Notes under the pieces: generated by a model
What the model saw: the letters and a program-made list of their open reading frames with translations, nothing else
Database searches by the model: none
Told to the model about the DNA's origin: nothing
Shown: positions 25,087 to 33,210 of the stretch, one piece after another
Layout of the letters: each line of letters starts with the position of its first letter
How positions within the stretch are numbered: position 1 is the stretch's first letter
Origin: Leptasterias polaris
Lineage: Eukaryota > Echinodermata > Asteroidea > Forcipulatida > Asteriidae
Direction: 5' to 3'
Assembly: GCA_037783415.1 (NCBI GenBank)
Contig: JAZGTN010000088.1
Span: forward strand, 1,550,001 to 1,614,000
DNA length: 64,000 nucleotides
Program-made: the position numbers and the translations under genes

Positions 25087-25607
25087 ACTCAACCACCTCC
25101 GTTGGAACCTCCAAGTAATCACTGATTAATGAAGTACCCTCCAATAATTATAATTAACTGATTGATCTGTAATAGCCTCAAAATCAACTAGCGCTAGCTC
25201 CCCCTAGTTCCCAGCTATCTTAATGCGCCTCCTTGTTTGGATCCTCCCTTGTAGCCTCCAAGCTACGAGTGACCTCTTTGTGTAGTAAGGTAAGTTATAC
25301 CCGTTCCCCTACACGGACCAGAACTAATCCCTAGTTCCAAGAAACTAATCTCAAGTTTCCTCCTCGGTATCACACCGCGGTCCCTCCCACTCAAGTAATT
25401 AAACAGTGGCCCACGCTCGAAACGAGGTAGCGCACACTGAAACCTCCTATACGTACCTGAGCTCTGTCAGCACGACACGTCCGTCCCTGACGAGATCCAA
25501 ACTAGTTCTGCTGCGTCGTCGTCTATGCTGCATGGGCGACTGCTAACTACTCTAGCGCCCTCAAGAGTCTGGAAACCAACACCAACTACACGCTCATTTG
25601 CGTTACA

Positions 25608-25620
25608 AAGCCTCCTTATT
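25608..25620 (-). promoter_or_regulatory. Polypurine tract
   Basis: On the minus strand AATAAGGAGGCTT lies directly against the TGTAAC start of the 3' LTR, the place where plus-strand DNA synthesis is primed. The purine run AAGGAGG is short and is followed by CTT before the LTR, so the exact primer is uncertain. Confidence 0.6.
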
Positions 25621-25974
25621 AAGTTTACCGACCCGGTAAACAAGTAAAATAACAAAATAAATTACGCAAATTATTTAACAGAACACAAATTTATCACCCG
25701 AGGTTCCAACTCTACATACATCATGGCGCCTCAACAACTTTAAGTAAGCGCCTCCAAAAATTTAACACATCGAGTACTTTAGACAACACCTCAAGCGCCT
25801 CAAAACAGACGCCTCCTCTTTAAACTTTAACAAAATGAGGTCAAGTCCTTTTTAATGAAAACCTGTAGAAAAATATAACTTTAAGAAACTTTAGATAAAC
25901 AAGAACAATAGAAAACTTTGGATAAATATGAAACTTATGAAACAACTTGGCAAGACTGTTTAATCCTAAAGACC
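25621..25974 (-). other. Element 3' untranslated region
   Basis: This 354 bp AT-rich stretch has no supported frame. It carries further CCTCC/CCTCA motifs on the plus strand (CCTCC at 25751 and 25812, and one in the polypurine tract at 25611), continuing the motif series of the LTR. Confidence 0.7.
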
Positions 25975-26856
25975 CTAGATGCTGCTGCCCTTGAAGTCAT
26001 GGTCAAACTCCACGTCGTACACTCGATGCTGCGTAATCTTCTCGACCTTCTTCCCATCGTCGTCGTAGCGGATGGTGTCCTCTACAATCTTCGTCACCCT
26101 TCCCCTCACGGTTGGCAGCTGAATGGGTTGGGCAGGCACCATAACTGGTGAGGACACAGGCTCCACTTCTGGGGATGTTCCAGCCTCGTCTTCGCTGTCC
26201 TCCACTTGAGGCACCATCATCCTCAGCATTCCGAGTGGCTTGCCTCCAATAACCACAGGTTTGGGCACATCTCTGGTCTCCCCAAACACAGACATGGGGG
26301 TCGGGGACACAGATATGACTACTGGCGTCTGGCGTGGAGCTTGAAAGGAGAGGTCCATTGGAGCTTCCACCTGGCTGATCGAGGACACGGTAGCAGGCGC
26401 TGCACGGCGGCGTCTAACACCTCCATGTTCGGAACCTCCTGCGGGCGGTTCCCTTGTCTTCTCTGATGAGTGCGAGCGATCCTTCCTCTCTCGCTCAAGC
26501 AACTTCCCGGCTTCATTCCAGGAACCACAGTCCCCAAGATCCGGCTTGACAAGCTTCAAGCGCATCGTCGTCTTAGGCGTCGTCATCCTCTCTGCCTCTG
26601 TTTCCAGCGTTATCTGGCCCACATCCACAAGATTTCCAGGGTGTTCCTTACCGTAGTGGCGCCTAAGGTTGTCCTTCCGGTTGGATCTGAAAGAGCACTG
26701 GCGACACCAGGCAAACAGAGCTTTCTCCAAGTGCTCCGTCCGGAAGTGGCGAGCTAGGCTAGTCCGTTGTCCGTAAGTGCGGTCACACTTATCACACTTA
26801 TCACACTTGTACTCTCGCTTTTGCTCTGGTCCTCCCATTTCGATTGATCTGAACAT
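25975..26856 (-). CDS. ORF3: two-finger C2H2 zinc-finger protein with a PMDLS motif
   Basis: This 293-residue frame lies downstream of pol, where many retroelements keep env. It has no signal peptide and no membrane segment. Two zinc fingers fit CX2CX12HX4H: C21, C24, H37, H42 and C51, C54, H67, H72. Just before the first finger CDK is repeated by a 9 bp duplication. The middle is acidic, serine-rich and proline-rich with a basic R148-R151 patch that could be a nuclear signal. Residues 166-170 read PMDLS, a match to the PxDLS motif that binds the CtBP corepressor. A good splice acceptor ends at 26849, between the first ATG and an ATG at residue 7 (26838), so a spliced mRNA would probably start at residue 7. 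It is likely a DNA-binding regulator; its target is unknown. An origin by capture of a host zinc-finger gene is inference. Confidence 0.85.
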   Translation of the reverse strand: MFRSIEMGGPEQKREYKCDKCDKCDRTYGQRTSLARHFRTEHLEKALFAWCRQCSFRSNRKDNLRRHYGKEHPGNLVDVGQITLETEAERMTTPKTTMRLKLVKPDLGDCGSWNEAGKLLERERKDRSHSSEKTREPPAGGSEHGGVRRRRAAPATVSSISQVEAPMDLSFQAPRQTPVVISVSPTPMSVFGETRDVPKPVVIGGKPLGMLRMMVPQVEDSEDEAGTSPEVEPVSSPVMVPAQPIQLPTVRGRVTKIVEDTIRYDDDGKKVEKITQHRVYDVEFDHDFKGSSI

Positions 26857-26880
26857 AAGAATGAAACAAAAAGAAAAACA
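26849..26880 (-). promoter_or_regulatory. Candidate 3' splice site for ORF3
   Basis: The minus strand has a T-rich tract (TTTTTCTTTTTGTTTCATTC) leading to TTATGTTCAG and then ATCAATCGAA ATGGGAGG. The AG is at 26850-26849 and the next ATG at 26838. The distance and pyrimidine content fit a normal acceptor and parallel the spliced env mRNA of retroviruses. I could not fix the matching donor. Confidence 0.55.
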
Positions 26881-26958
26881 TCCAATTAATCCACCAAGAA
26901 ATTATTGATTTCCATATTGAGGACACACAGACAATTCACATAGTATCCTCGCGGAGGT
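26857..26958 (-). other. pol-ORF3 spacer
   Basis: A 102 bp AT-rich gap separates the pol stop from the first ORF3 ATG. Apart from the candidate acceptor and its pyrimidine tract I see nothing in it. Confidence 0.7.
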
Positions 26959-29900
26959 TTATCTGTAACGAGGGGGCAGTCGCCTTTGCCTTGGCGGGTT
27001 CCTCCTATTAGGTTCATGTGTTGTCGGGGTCCCCCGACCACGATCTTCGCAGCCAATTGCTCCTGTGTCCTCATCCGGTAGTGGCAGCTGGAGCAGTCCT
27101 TCATCCGGCTCATCTCCACTCTCCTCTGGTAAGGAACCTCTTACACTGTCATTCGACATGCTTAGTTCAGGATTCACCACAATGACAGGTGGTATTTCTG
27201 GTTCAGACTGAGCTGGTTGGCCTGGGTTGTGCCTCTTATCAGGTATTGGTGCCGGCTGTGGCGACTTTGCCAACCACGAATCCAACGGCTCTCCCTGATA
27301 CTCCTTTAGCCTGTCTGAGTGCACCACTTGCATTCGTCCCTTTTGTTTCGCTTGAATCCTAAACGTCACGTCTGAAAGTCTCTTGATTATCAGGAAAGGG
27401 CCTCTCCATCGGCTCACCAGTTTGGGTGACACCCCCTTCTTTTTAGAGGGATCGTACAACCAGACAAAGTTTCCCTCCTTGTAACTCGTCTCCACCGCTC
27501 GCCTATCATAAGTGCGCTTTTGATGCCTAGCACTCAACTTGAGTTCCTGCCTCGCTCGGTCATGAGCCAGCTGCATGCGATGCCTCAGTTCCTCTCCATA
27601 ATCAGTTCTGGGCTCGTCTCCGCTCACAGGTGGCGTTTGCATTGTAAGGTCTATGGGCAACCTGACTTCCCTACCAAGCATAAGCATATTCGGTGTCTCT
27701 CCGGTGGACTCTTGAGGAACTGACCTGTAGGCGAATGTAACAAATGGCAGCTGTTCATCCCAGTCTCTCTGGCCACGGCTCGTATCCAGCATCATTGACA
27801 CTGTGGTTATTAGGGTGCGGTTAAATCTTTCTATTAAGCCATCAGATTTGGGGTTGTACGCTACAGTCCGAGTCTTCCTTATTCCGAGGACCTTGCACAT
27901 CTCCGTAAAGATAGCGGACTCAAAATTCCGTCCTTGGTCCGAGTGCAACTCCTGAGGTACCCCATACCGGCACACAAAATTAAAGACGAAAGCTCTAGCC
28001 ACGGTAGTGGCATGACTATCGGGAAGAGCGTAAGCCTCCATCCATTTGGAGAAATAATCTCCAACGACAAGCACCCATTTGTTACCCTCCGTTGATTCTG
28101 GTAGTGGGCCAACAAGGTCAAGTGCCACCCTTTCCATCGGAGCCCCGACTTGATATTGCCGAAGAGGCGCCCGCCTCTTCTTGGGAGGCGACTTCCGCTT
28201 GGCACAATTGTCACATTTACGACAGCAGGCCCTCACGTCTGCAGCCATTCCACTCCAGTAAAACCTGGCTTTAAGCCTCGCTAGCGTACGGCTTACCCCA
28301 AAGTGGCCTCCACTTTTGCCTCCATGTAATTCCTCTAGTGTTGCCTCACGGAACTCACGTGGGAGAATCACCTGCCACTTAACACTCTGGCCGTCGTTGG
28401 CCTCCCAACGTCTACTCAGTACTGAGTGTCGTATCTCCAGTTGGTCCCACTGTGACCAGTATACCTTAGCCGCTCCTGCCCTAGAGGACACCTTATTCCA
28501 ATCCGGCCGGCAACCAGATTCTTCTTTTGCCTCTATTACCCAATCCATTGTTGGATCCCTCAGCTGGCCTTCTCGCAATTCTTGTGTGGTAACGTGAGGC
28601 TCCACTTCGGTGATTCTTGTCCTTGCATTTTCAGATGCCTCAACCTCTCTGCTCGGGAGGCATGATTCAAGTTTCTCATCAGTATTTGGGCACTCGCTTC
28701 TCAATCCGCCAGTCAAGACAGGGTTCCGAGGCTCTTCGTCCAAAAGTCCGCACTGCTTGCATGGCTGGCGGGAGAGAGCATCAGCATTTCCGTGTCTTTT
28801 GCCAGGGCGGTGAACAATCTCATAGTTGTACTCCCCTAAGACCTCCAACCAGCGAGCTACTTGGCCCTCAGGGTTTTTGAACGTGACCAGCCAGCGAAGT
28901 GCGGCATGGTCCGTACGGATTAGTATCCTCTGCCCATACAGATACTGCTTGTAGTGTTTCAGGAACACAATAATCGCCAACAGCTCCCTCCTCGTAACGC
29001 AGTAGTTCCTCTCGGCACGATTGAGAGTCCGGCTGCCATACGCAATAACACGCTCTTGTCCTTCCTGTACTTGTGACAGAACGGCTCCAATCCCTACGCC
29101 GCTCGCATCCGTATCCAATACGAATTTCCCCTCTGGCTCAGGGTAGGCCAAGATGGGTGCCTCCTGTAAGTGCCTTTTTAATGTCTCGAAAGCATCTTGG
29201 CAGTCATCGTCCCAGAGGAATGGTCGCGCCTTCTCTGTTAGCTTGTGCAGTGGGCGGGCTATATCCGCGAATCCTCTTATGAACCTCCTATAGTAAGAGG
29301 CTAACCCTAGGAAGCTCCTCACGCCCTTGACATCTATTGGGGTTTTCCATGATTTTACTGCCTCCACCTTCTCAGGGTCCGTGGATATCCCTTCGGAGGA
29401 AACAACATGTCCCAGGTACTTTACTTTCCTTCTGAAGAGGTGGCATTTCTTAGGTTTCAGTTTGAGATTTGCAACACGAAACCTCTGCAGAAGCTCTCGC
29501 AAACGACTGATCTCTTCCTGTACAGTTTTACCATAAACAATGACATCGTCCAGGTACACGAGCAATGTCTCCCACTGGAGTCCCGACACTACCCTCTCCA
29601 TCAGTCTCTCGAACGTGGCGGGAGCGTTGCACAGTCCGAAAGGCATGACCTCCCAGCTGTACAACCCGCCGCGCACCACGAAAGCCGACTTGCGTTTGGC
29701 ATCCTCATCTAGTTCTACTTGCCAGTAACCAGAGGCTAAGTCCAATGTAGAAAACCATCTGGCACCGGCAAGTGCATCCAAAGTGTCATCGATCCTAGGG
29801 ACCGGGTAGGCGTCTTTCACGGTCTCTGCATTCAGCCTCCTGTAGTCCACGCAGAAGCGTTGAGTTCCATCCTTCTTCCGTACTAAAACCACATTCGATG

Positions 29901-31071
29901 CCCAGGGGCTGTCCGACGGCTGAATGATGCCTCTCGCAAGTAAATCACTCACTTGCTTGTTAATTTCTTTCTGATTACAAACTGGCTGACGTCTCGGCCT
30001 CTCCCTAATTGGATGAGCACCGCCGGTATCAATACTGTGTTTCACCAGGCCCGTTTTCCCAATGTCATAATCCCCCTTGGAAAATACATCGGCGTAATCG
30101 ATCAGAAGCTGAGCAACGGTGGCATGATGACACGGTTCCAAGCCCTCCGTTGCACGCATAAACAAATCCTGGACGTGAGCTGGAAGTGGAACTTCTTTTC
30201 CAGCAACTCCGGAAACTTGGTGTGTCCCGCCGATATCCTCGTCGTCTACAGGTGTTAAGTGTCCCGCTGTCAACCCGCATCGCAGGACACACTTTTGCCT
30301 TCCAGGGTTGAGTACCCGTAAGGCGACTGTATCCTCTTCAGTGTTGACCAGGGTCCTTGCCAAGATTAGTCCTTTCCTCTCCAGGTCTCCACCACCCCGT
30401 ACTGGCTCTACAATGCCCGCTCTGCAAGCCTCCAATGGTGTGGCTGTTTTTCCTGGCACAATAGTCTCATGGCCGGGCGGTATGATCGTGGTCCGCGCTA
30501 CGACAATCCTCGTGCATAACGAGACCCCAAACCGGCTGGTACACTTCAGGTGTTCCCCATTGAGGACCATTTCACGCTTCTTAAAATCCAATTTGCCTCC
30601 TGTTGGAAGCAGAAAGTCCATCCCAAGTATTCCCTGAACACTCACTTTGGCAAACACTACGCGAACGGGATAAGTTGTCCTGCCTACTTTCACTTCAATC
30701 TGTGCTACGCCTAGGGTTTCCAGAGGTTTCCCATCCGCTTGAAGTACCCTCACACCCTGGTCCTCCAATTTTGGTCTCCTCTCAGGTGCTATCATGTGGT
30801 AAACCTCAGTTGATATGATTGTGTCTGTAGTCCCGGTATCGACCAGCATCCGAATTTTTAATGATCGAACCTCTCCTTCAACAAATAATCCAGCCTTTGC
30901 TGACACAAGAGGTGCGAACACCTTCCTTGTAGTTTCTGACAACGGCGGGTTTAGTCCCTTTTTGATATCTCTTGCTGACCCTTCAACACAGCCAGCCCCT
31001 CCTCGGGTCCCGGGATGGGCTGGGAATCGTTTCCCTGATGTCCTTTGCTTCTTTTTGTCGGGCACTCCCAT
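26959..31071 (-). CDS. pol: Pol polyprotein (protease, reverse transcriptase, RNase H, integrase)
   Basis: The enzyme set for reverse transcription and integration is complete. The protease has the DTG active site at residues 78-80 and a GILGMDF flap-distal motif at 147-153. RT covers about 350-560 with LDLASGYWQ (443-451), PFGLCNAP (477-484) and catalytic YLDD (506-509). RNase H covers about 648-765 with acidic residues in DTDAS, RREL, RTDH and GNADALS. Integrase has an HHCC finger (H916, H923, C953, C956), a D985, D1045, E1081 triad with 35 residues between the last two, and a GPF motif at 1223-1225. No chromodomain follows; the tail is proline-rich and ends in a basic run. The frame is -1 to gag and is closed by TAA at 31090-31092, so the ATG at 31071 may not be the true start. 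No stop or frameshift interrupts it. Confidence 0.97.
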   Translation of the reverse strand: MGVPDKKKQRTSGKRFPAHPGTRGGAGCVEGSARDIKKGLNPPLSETTRKVFAPLVSAKAGLFVEGEVRSLKIRMLVDTGTTDTIISTEVYHMIAPERRPKLEDQGVRVLQADGKPLETLGVAQIEVKVGRTTYPVRVVFAKVSVQGILGMDFLLPTGGKLDFKKREMVLNGEHLKCTSRFGVSLCTRIVVARTTIIPPGHETIVPGKTATPLEACRAGIVEPVRGGGDLERKGLILARTLVNTEEDTVALRVLNPGRQKCVLRCGLTAGHLTPVDDEDIGGTHQVSGVAGKEVPLPAHVQDLFMRATEGLEPCHHATVAQLLIDYADVFSKGDYDIGKTGLVKHSIDTGGAHPIRERPRRQPVCNQKEINKQVSDLLARGIIQPSDSPWASNVVLVRKKDGTQRFCVDYRRLNAETVKDAYPVPRIDDTLDALAGARWFSTLDLASGYWQVELDEDAKRKSAFVVRGGLYSWEVMPFGLCNAPATFERLMERVVSGLQWETLLVYLDDVIVYGKTVQEEISRLRELLQRFRVANLKLKPKKCHLFRRKVKYLGHVVSSEGISTDPEKVEAVKSWKTPIDVKGVRSFLGLASYYRRFIRGFADIARPLHKLTEKARPFLWDDDCQDAFETLKRHLQEAPILAYPEPEGKFVLDTDASGVGIGAVLSQVQEGQERVIAYGSRTLNRAERNYCVTRRELLAIIVFLKHYKQYLYGQRILIRTDHAALRWLVTFKNPEGQVARWLEVLGEYNYEIVHRPGKRHGNADALSRQPCKQCGLLDEEPRNPVLTGGLRSECPNTDEKLESCLPSREVEASENARTRITEVEPHVTTQELREGQLRDPTMDWVIEAKEESGCRPDWNKVSSRAGAAKVYWSQWDQLEIRHSVLSRRWEANDGQSVKWQVILPREFREATLEELHGGKSGGHFGVSRTLARLKARFYWSGMAADVRACCRKCDNCAKRKSPPKKRRAPLRQYQVGAPMERVALDLVGPLPESTEGNKWVLVVGDYFSKWMEAYALPDSHATTVARAFVFNFVCRYGVPQELHSDQGRNFESAIFTEMCKVLGIRKTRTVAYNPKSDGLIERFNRTLITTVSMMLDTSRGQRDWDEQLPFVTFAYRSVPQESTGETPNMLMLGREVRLPIDLTMQTPPVSGDEPRTDYGEELRHRMQLAHDRARQELKLSARHQKRTYDRRAVETSYKEGNFVWLYDPSKKKGVSPKLVSRWRGPFLIIKRLSDVTFRIQAKQKGRMQVVHSDRLKEYQGEPLDSWLAKSPQPAPIPDKRHNPGQPAQSEPEIPPVIVVNPELSMSNDSVRGSLPEESGDEPDEGLLQLPLPDEDTGAIGCEDRGRGTPTTHEPNRRNPPRQRRLPPRYR

Positions 31072-32423
31072 GCAAAATGCCCGTGTCCCTTACAGCTAAA
31101 ACATATGTCCTCTGCTGCTGCCTGGCGCTTTTGCCTCGGATGGTAAATTCTTGTATCGCGTTTCCTCTGTGTTGGTGTAGCCTCGTGTTGTGACATTGGC
31201 CTGGAGGATTGTTGTACATCAGCTAGGGCTTTCACCGTATCGTGGGCCTGTTCGTCCAAATCGTGCATCCTGCACTTTTTCCTTTGGAACTCGTCAACAC
31301 CTGACCTCCTAGCCTCCATCTTTTCGAAATTTTCAGTTGACAAGGCTGCCCTGATTGCCTCTTCCAAAGTCGATGGATTGGCTCTAAAGATACCCTCTCG
31401 AATTGTCTGGCTTGCTATCGCGTCAGAAAAGTGGCCTCGTGCGAGGCGGTCTTTGCCCGTTTCCGTGAATTCGGGGTATGCCATCGCTGTCAATTCACTG
31501 ATAGCCTGGCCTAGTTCCTGTATGGTTTCCTTTGGACCTTGCCGTCTGCTTCTCAACTCCATTAAGAAGTTCTCCGCCTTTTGTCCAGGTCCAAACCTCG
31601 CATCCAATAGGCTAAGCAGTTCCTTATAAGTCTGCCGTTTACCACCCTCCTTGCGCTTAAGAAGCACCTTTAGGGCCGGACCTTGGAGGCTCGCCGCGAG
31701 GAATGCCGCCGCCTCCTCGTCTTTCCATGCATTGGCGATTTTGCAAGCTTCAAAATGTTCCATGTAATCTTTCCACGGTTCCTTTCCTTTAAATCGGTCC
31801 GGTATAATCCGGGGCCGTCCAAACCCTCTCGGTAATTTCTCAACCGCTGTTTCTGTTTCCGTTTGGGTCTCCTCCTTTGGTGACACAGCAGGCTCCTTTG
31901 CCAGAGCTTTGGTATCCTCTACCAACACAGTTGATTTCGCCTGAGGCGTCCATGTCCCGTTCTTTTTCATTATTCCTACAGGAGGCGTCAAAGAGCCTCC
32001 AAGGGTGCTCACTAGTGGCATTCCAAGTGATAAGTCCAAAGGTTCCAAACTCACAGAATCCGTGTTCACTTTACTTCTGGTTGAGTCTACTTTTGTGTTG
32101 TTGTGTTTTCCATCATCGGAGAGTAGCCTCTCTGATAGTCCTACTGTATTCATTTTGGCTATCTTCTCTTGTAGCCTCTCGATCTCCAGCTCCTGTTCAA
32201 AGACTTTGAGCCTAAGCTCAAGCTCTTTGTTCTGCTGTAATGAATGATTTAATTCATCTTCCTTTCCCTGCATCTCCATCCGCAGGAAATGTACCTCTTC
32301 CTCGTAGTCAATAACACCATGACTTGAGGCTCCTGTTACCTCTTTGGTGTTCTCCTTATCCATAGTCAGGTTAAAGTTGTCCCTTTGCGACAAGGTGTAG
32401 GTCCAGTGTGAAGTCGAGTGCAT
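30951..32423 (-). CDS. gag: Gag polyprotein
   Basis: This 490-residue protein forms the particle of the retrotransposon and packages its RNA. Residues about 41-92 are rich in E, K, L and Q in a heptad-like pattern, which predicts a coiled coil. Residues about 205-375 read like a retrotransposon capsid domain. Residues 441-454 form one CCHC zinc knuckle (CX2CX4HX4C), the nucleic-acid-binding nucleocapsid part. Residues 128-132 read PLDLS, the classical CtBP-binding form, in an acidic and serine-rich linker. The first ATG lies two bases downstream of the primer binding site; a second in-frame ATG at residue 21 (32363) gives a more usual start and may be the real one. The last 139 bases overlap the open pol frame, so Gag-Pol is probably made by frameshift. 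Confidence 0.93.
   Translation of the reverse strand: MHSTSHWTYTLSQRDNFNLTMDKENTKEVTGASSHGVIDYEEEVHFLRMEMQGKEDELNHSLQQNKELELRLKVFEQELEIERLQEKIAKMNTVGLSERLLSDDGKHNNTKVDSTRSKVNTDSVSLEPLDLSLGMPLVSTLGGSLTPPVGIMKKNGTWTPQAKSTVLVEDTKALAKEPAVSPKEETQTETETAVEKLPRGFGRPRIIPDRFKGKEPWKDYMEHFEACKIANAWKDEEAAAFLAASLQGPALKVLLKRKEGGKRQTYKELLSLLDARFGPGQKAENFLMELRSRRQGPKETIQELGQAISELTAMAYPEFTETGKDRLARGHFSDAIASQTIREGIFRANPSTLEEAIRAALSTENFEKMEARRSGVDEFQRKKCRMHDLDEQAHDTVKALADVQQSSRPMSQHEATPTQRKRDTRIYHPRQKRQAAAEDICFSCKGHGHFAWECPTKRSKGHQGNDSQPIPGPEEGLAVLKGQQEISKRD
31008..31014 (-). promoter_or_regulatory. Candidate -1 frameshift heptamer in the gag-pol overlap
   Basis: Within the 139-base overlap (30951-31089) the only heptamer I find that fits X XXY YYZ in the gag frame is C CCG GGA. 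It is followed by a G+C-rich stretch. GGG in the second position is unusual for strong slippery sites. Two A-rich stretches (31050-31058 and 30957-30965) are possible alternatives but do not fit the rule. Confidence 0.3.
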
Positions 32424-32425
32424 TT

Positions 32426-32443
32426 ATCCCACTTCTGACACCA
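32426..32443 (-). promoter_or_regulatory. Primer binding site, tRNA-Leu type
   Basis: The minus strand reads TGGTGTCAGAAGTGGGAT, complementary to a tRNA 3' end ...ATCCCACTTCTGACACCA. That 3' end is the one I know from animal tRNA-Leu genes. Two bases (32444-32445) separate it from the 5' LTR. It marks the start of minus-strand DNA synthesis. Confidence 0.88.
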
Positions 32444-32445
32444 TT

Positions 32446-33206
32446 TGTGACGGATTTACCAAATACCCCGGACTAATTTAATCCCCGGTGGTCACCCAGT
32501 GAGTGTGGTACTCCTTCAGGAAACCCAAGACCGGTGGTGTAGGCCCGTTGGGCGGAAATGTACCGCCTAATGCACAGGGCTAATCACTGTACCCTCAGTA
32601 AACCTCCGCGGGGACAGACAGAACAGACCACGGACATGACAATAATACATGTGACAAGTATAAATAGTGTAACCTCCTTTGTTTATTACTCAACCACCTC
32701 CGTTGGAACCTCCAAGTAATCACTGATTAATGAAGTACCCTCCAATAATTATAATTAACTGATTGATCTGTAATAGCCTCAAAATCAACTAGCGCTAGCT
32801 CCCCCTAGTTCCCAGCTATCTTAATGCGCCTCCTTGTTTGGATCCTCCCTTGTAGCCTCCAAGCTACGAGTGACCTCTTTGTGTAGTAAGGTAAGTTATA
32901 CCCGTTCCCCTACACGGACCAGAACTAATCCCTAGTTCCAAGAAACTAATCTCAAGTTTCCTCCTCGGTATCACACCGCGGTCCCTCCCACTCAAGTAAT
33001 TAAACAGTGGCCCACGCTCGAAACGAGGTAGCGCACACTGAAACCTCCTACGTACCTGAGCTCTGTCAGCACGACACGTCCGTCCCTGACGAGATCCAAA
33101 CTAGTTCTGCTGCGTCGTCGTCTATGCTGCATGGGCGACTGCTAACTACTCTAGCGCCCTCAAGAGTCTGGAAACCAACACCAACTACACGCTCATTTGC
33201 GTTACA
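32446..33206 (-). repeat. 5' LTR (761 bp)
   Basis: It is the same sequence as the 3' LTR apart from the 2 bp indel. In the element's orientation it should hold the promoter, but I see no TATA box on the minus strand, so an initiator-driven promoter is possible. The candidate AATAAA is at 32682-32687 on the minus strand. Confidence 0.96.
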
Positions 33207-33210
33207 CTAT
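33207..33210. other. Target-site duplication, right copy (CTAT)
   Basis: CTAT follows the terminal CA of the LTR and is continued by TAATAGATTG, exactly as in uninterrupted units. Confidence 0.9.

Larger units (their letters stand above)
24845..25607 (-). repeat. 3' LTR (763 bp)
   Basis: The sequence is bounded by TGTGAC and GTTACA on the plus strand. It matches the other LTR by eye along its length except for one extra AT at about 25448-25451 (CTCCTATACG against CTCCTACG). It carries ten CCTCC motifs on the plus strand (starting at 25002, 25072, 25096, 25108, 25138, 25228, 25243, 25255, 25359 and 25443), which read GGAGG on the element strand. AATAAA on the minus strand at 25081-25086 is a candidate polyadenylation signal. 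Confidence 0.96.
24845..33206 (-). mobile_element. Ty3/gypsy LTR retrotransposon with a third, zinc-finger ORF
   Basis: The 8362 bp element runs on the minus strand with LTRs at both ends, a tRNA-Leu-type primer site, gag, pol, a C2H2 zinc-finger ORF and a polypurine tract. The domain order protease, RT, RNase H, integrase places it in Ty3/gypsy (Metaviridae-like). It starts TGTAAC and ends GTCACA in its own orientation and is flanked by CTAT on both sides. The LTRs differ by one 2 bp indel and all ORFs are open, so it inserted recently relative to the divergence of LTRs. Integrase ends with a GPF/GPY-type motif and no chromodomain is visible. I cannot assign the clade with confidence. Confidence 0.97.

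Noticed and set aside
25975..26856. ORF3 as an envelope protein
   Set aside because: It has no signal peptide, membrane segment or furin-like site; the two C2H2 fingers and acidic low-complexity regions point to a nuclear protein.
26206..32247. Many short plus-strand frames across the retrotransposon
   Set aside because: All lie antisense to gag, pol or ORF3 and have no domain; they are shadows of the real frames.
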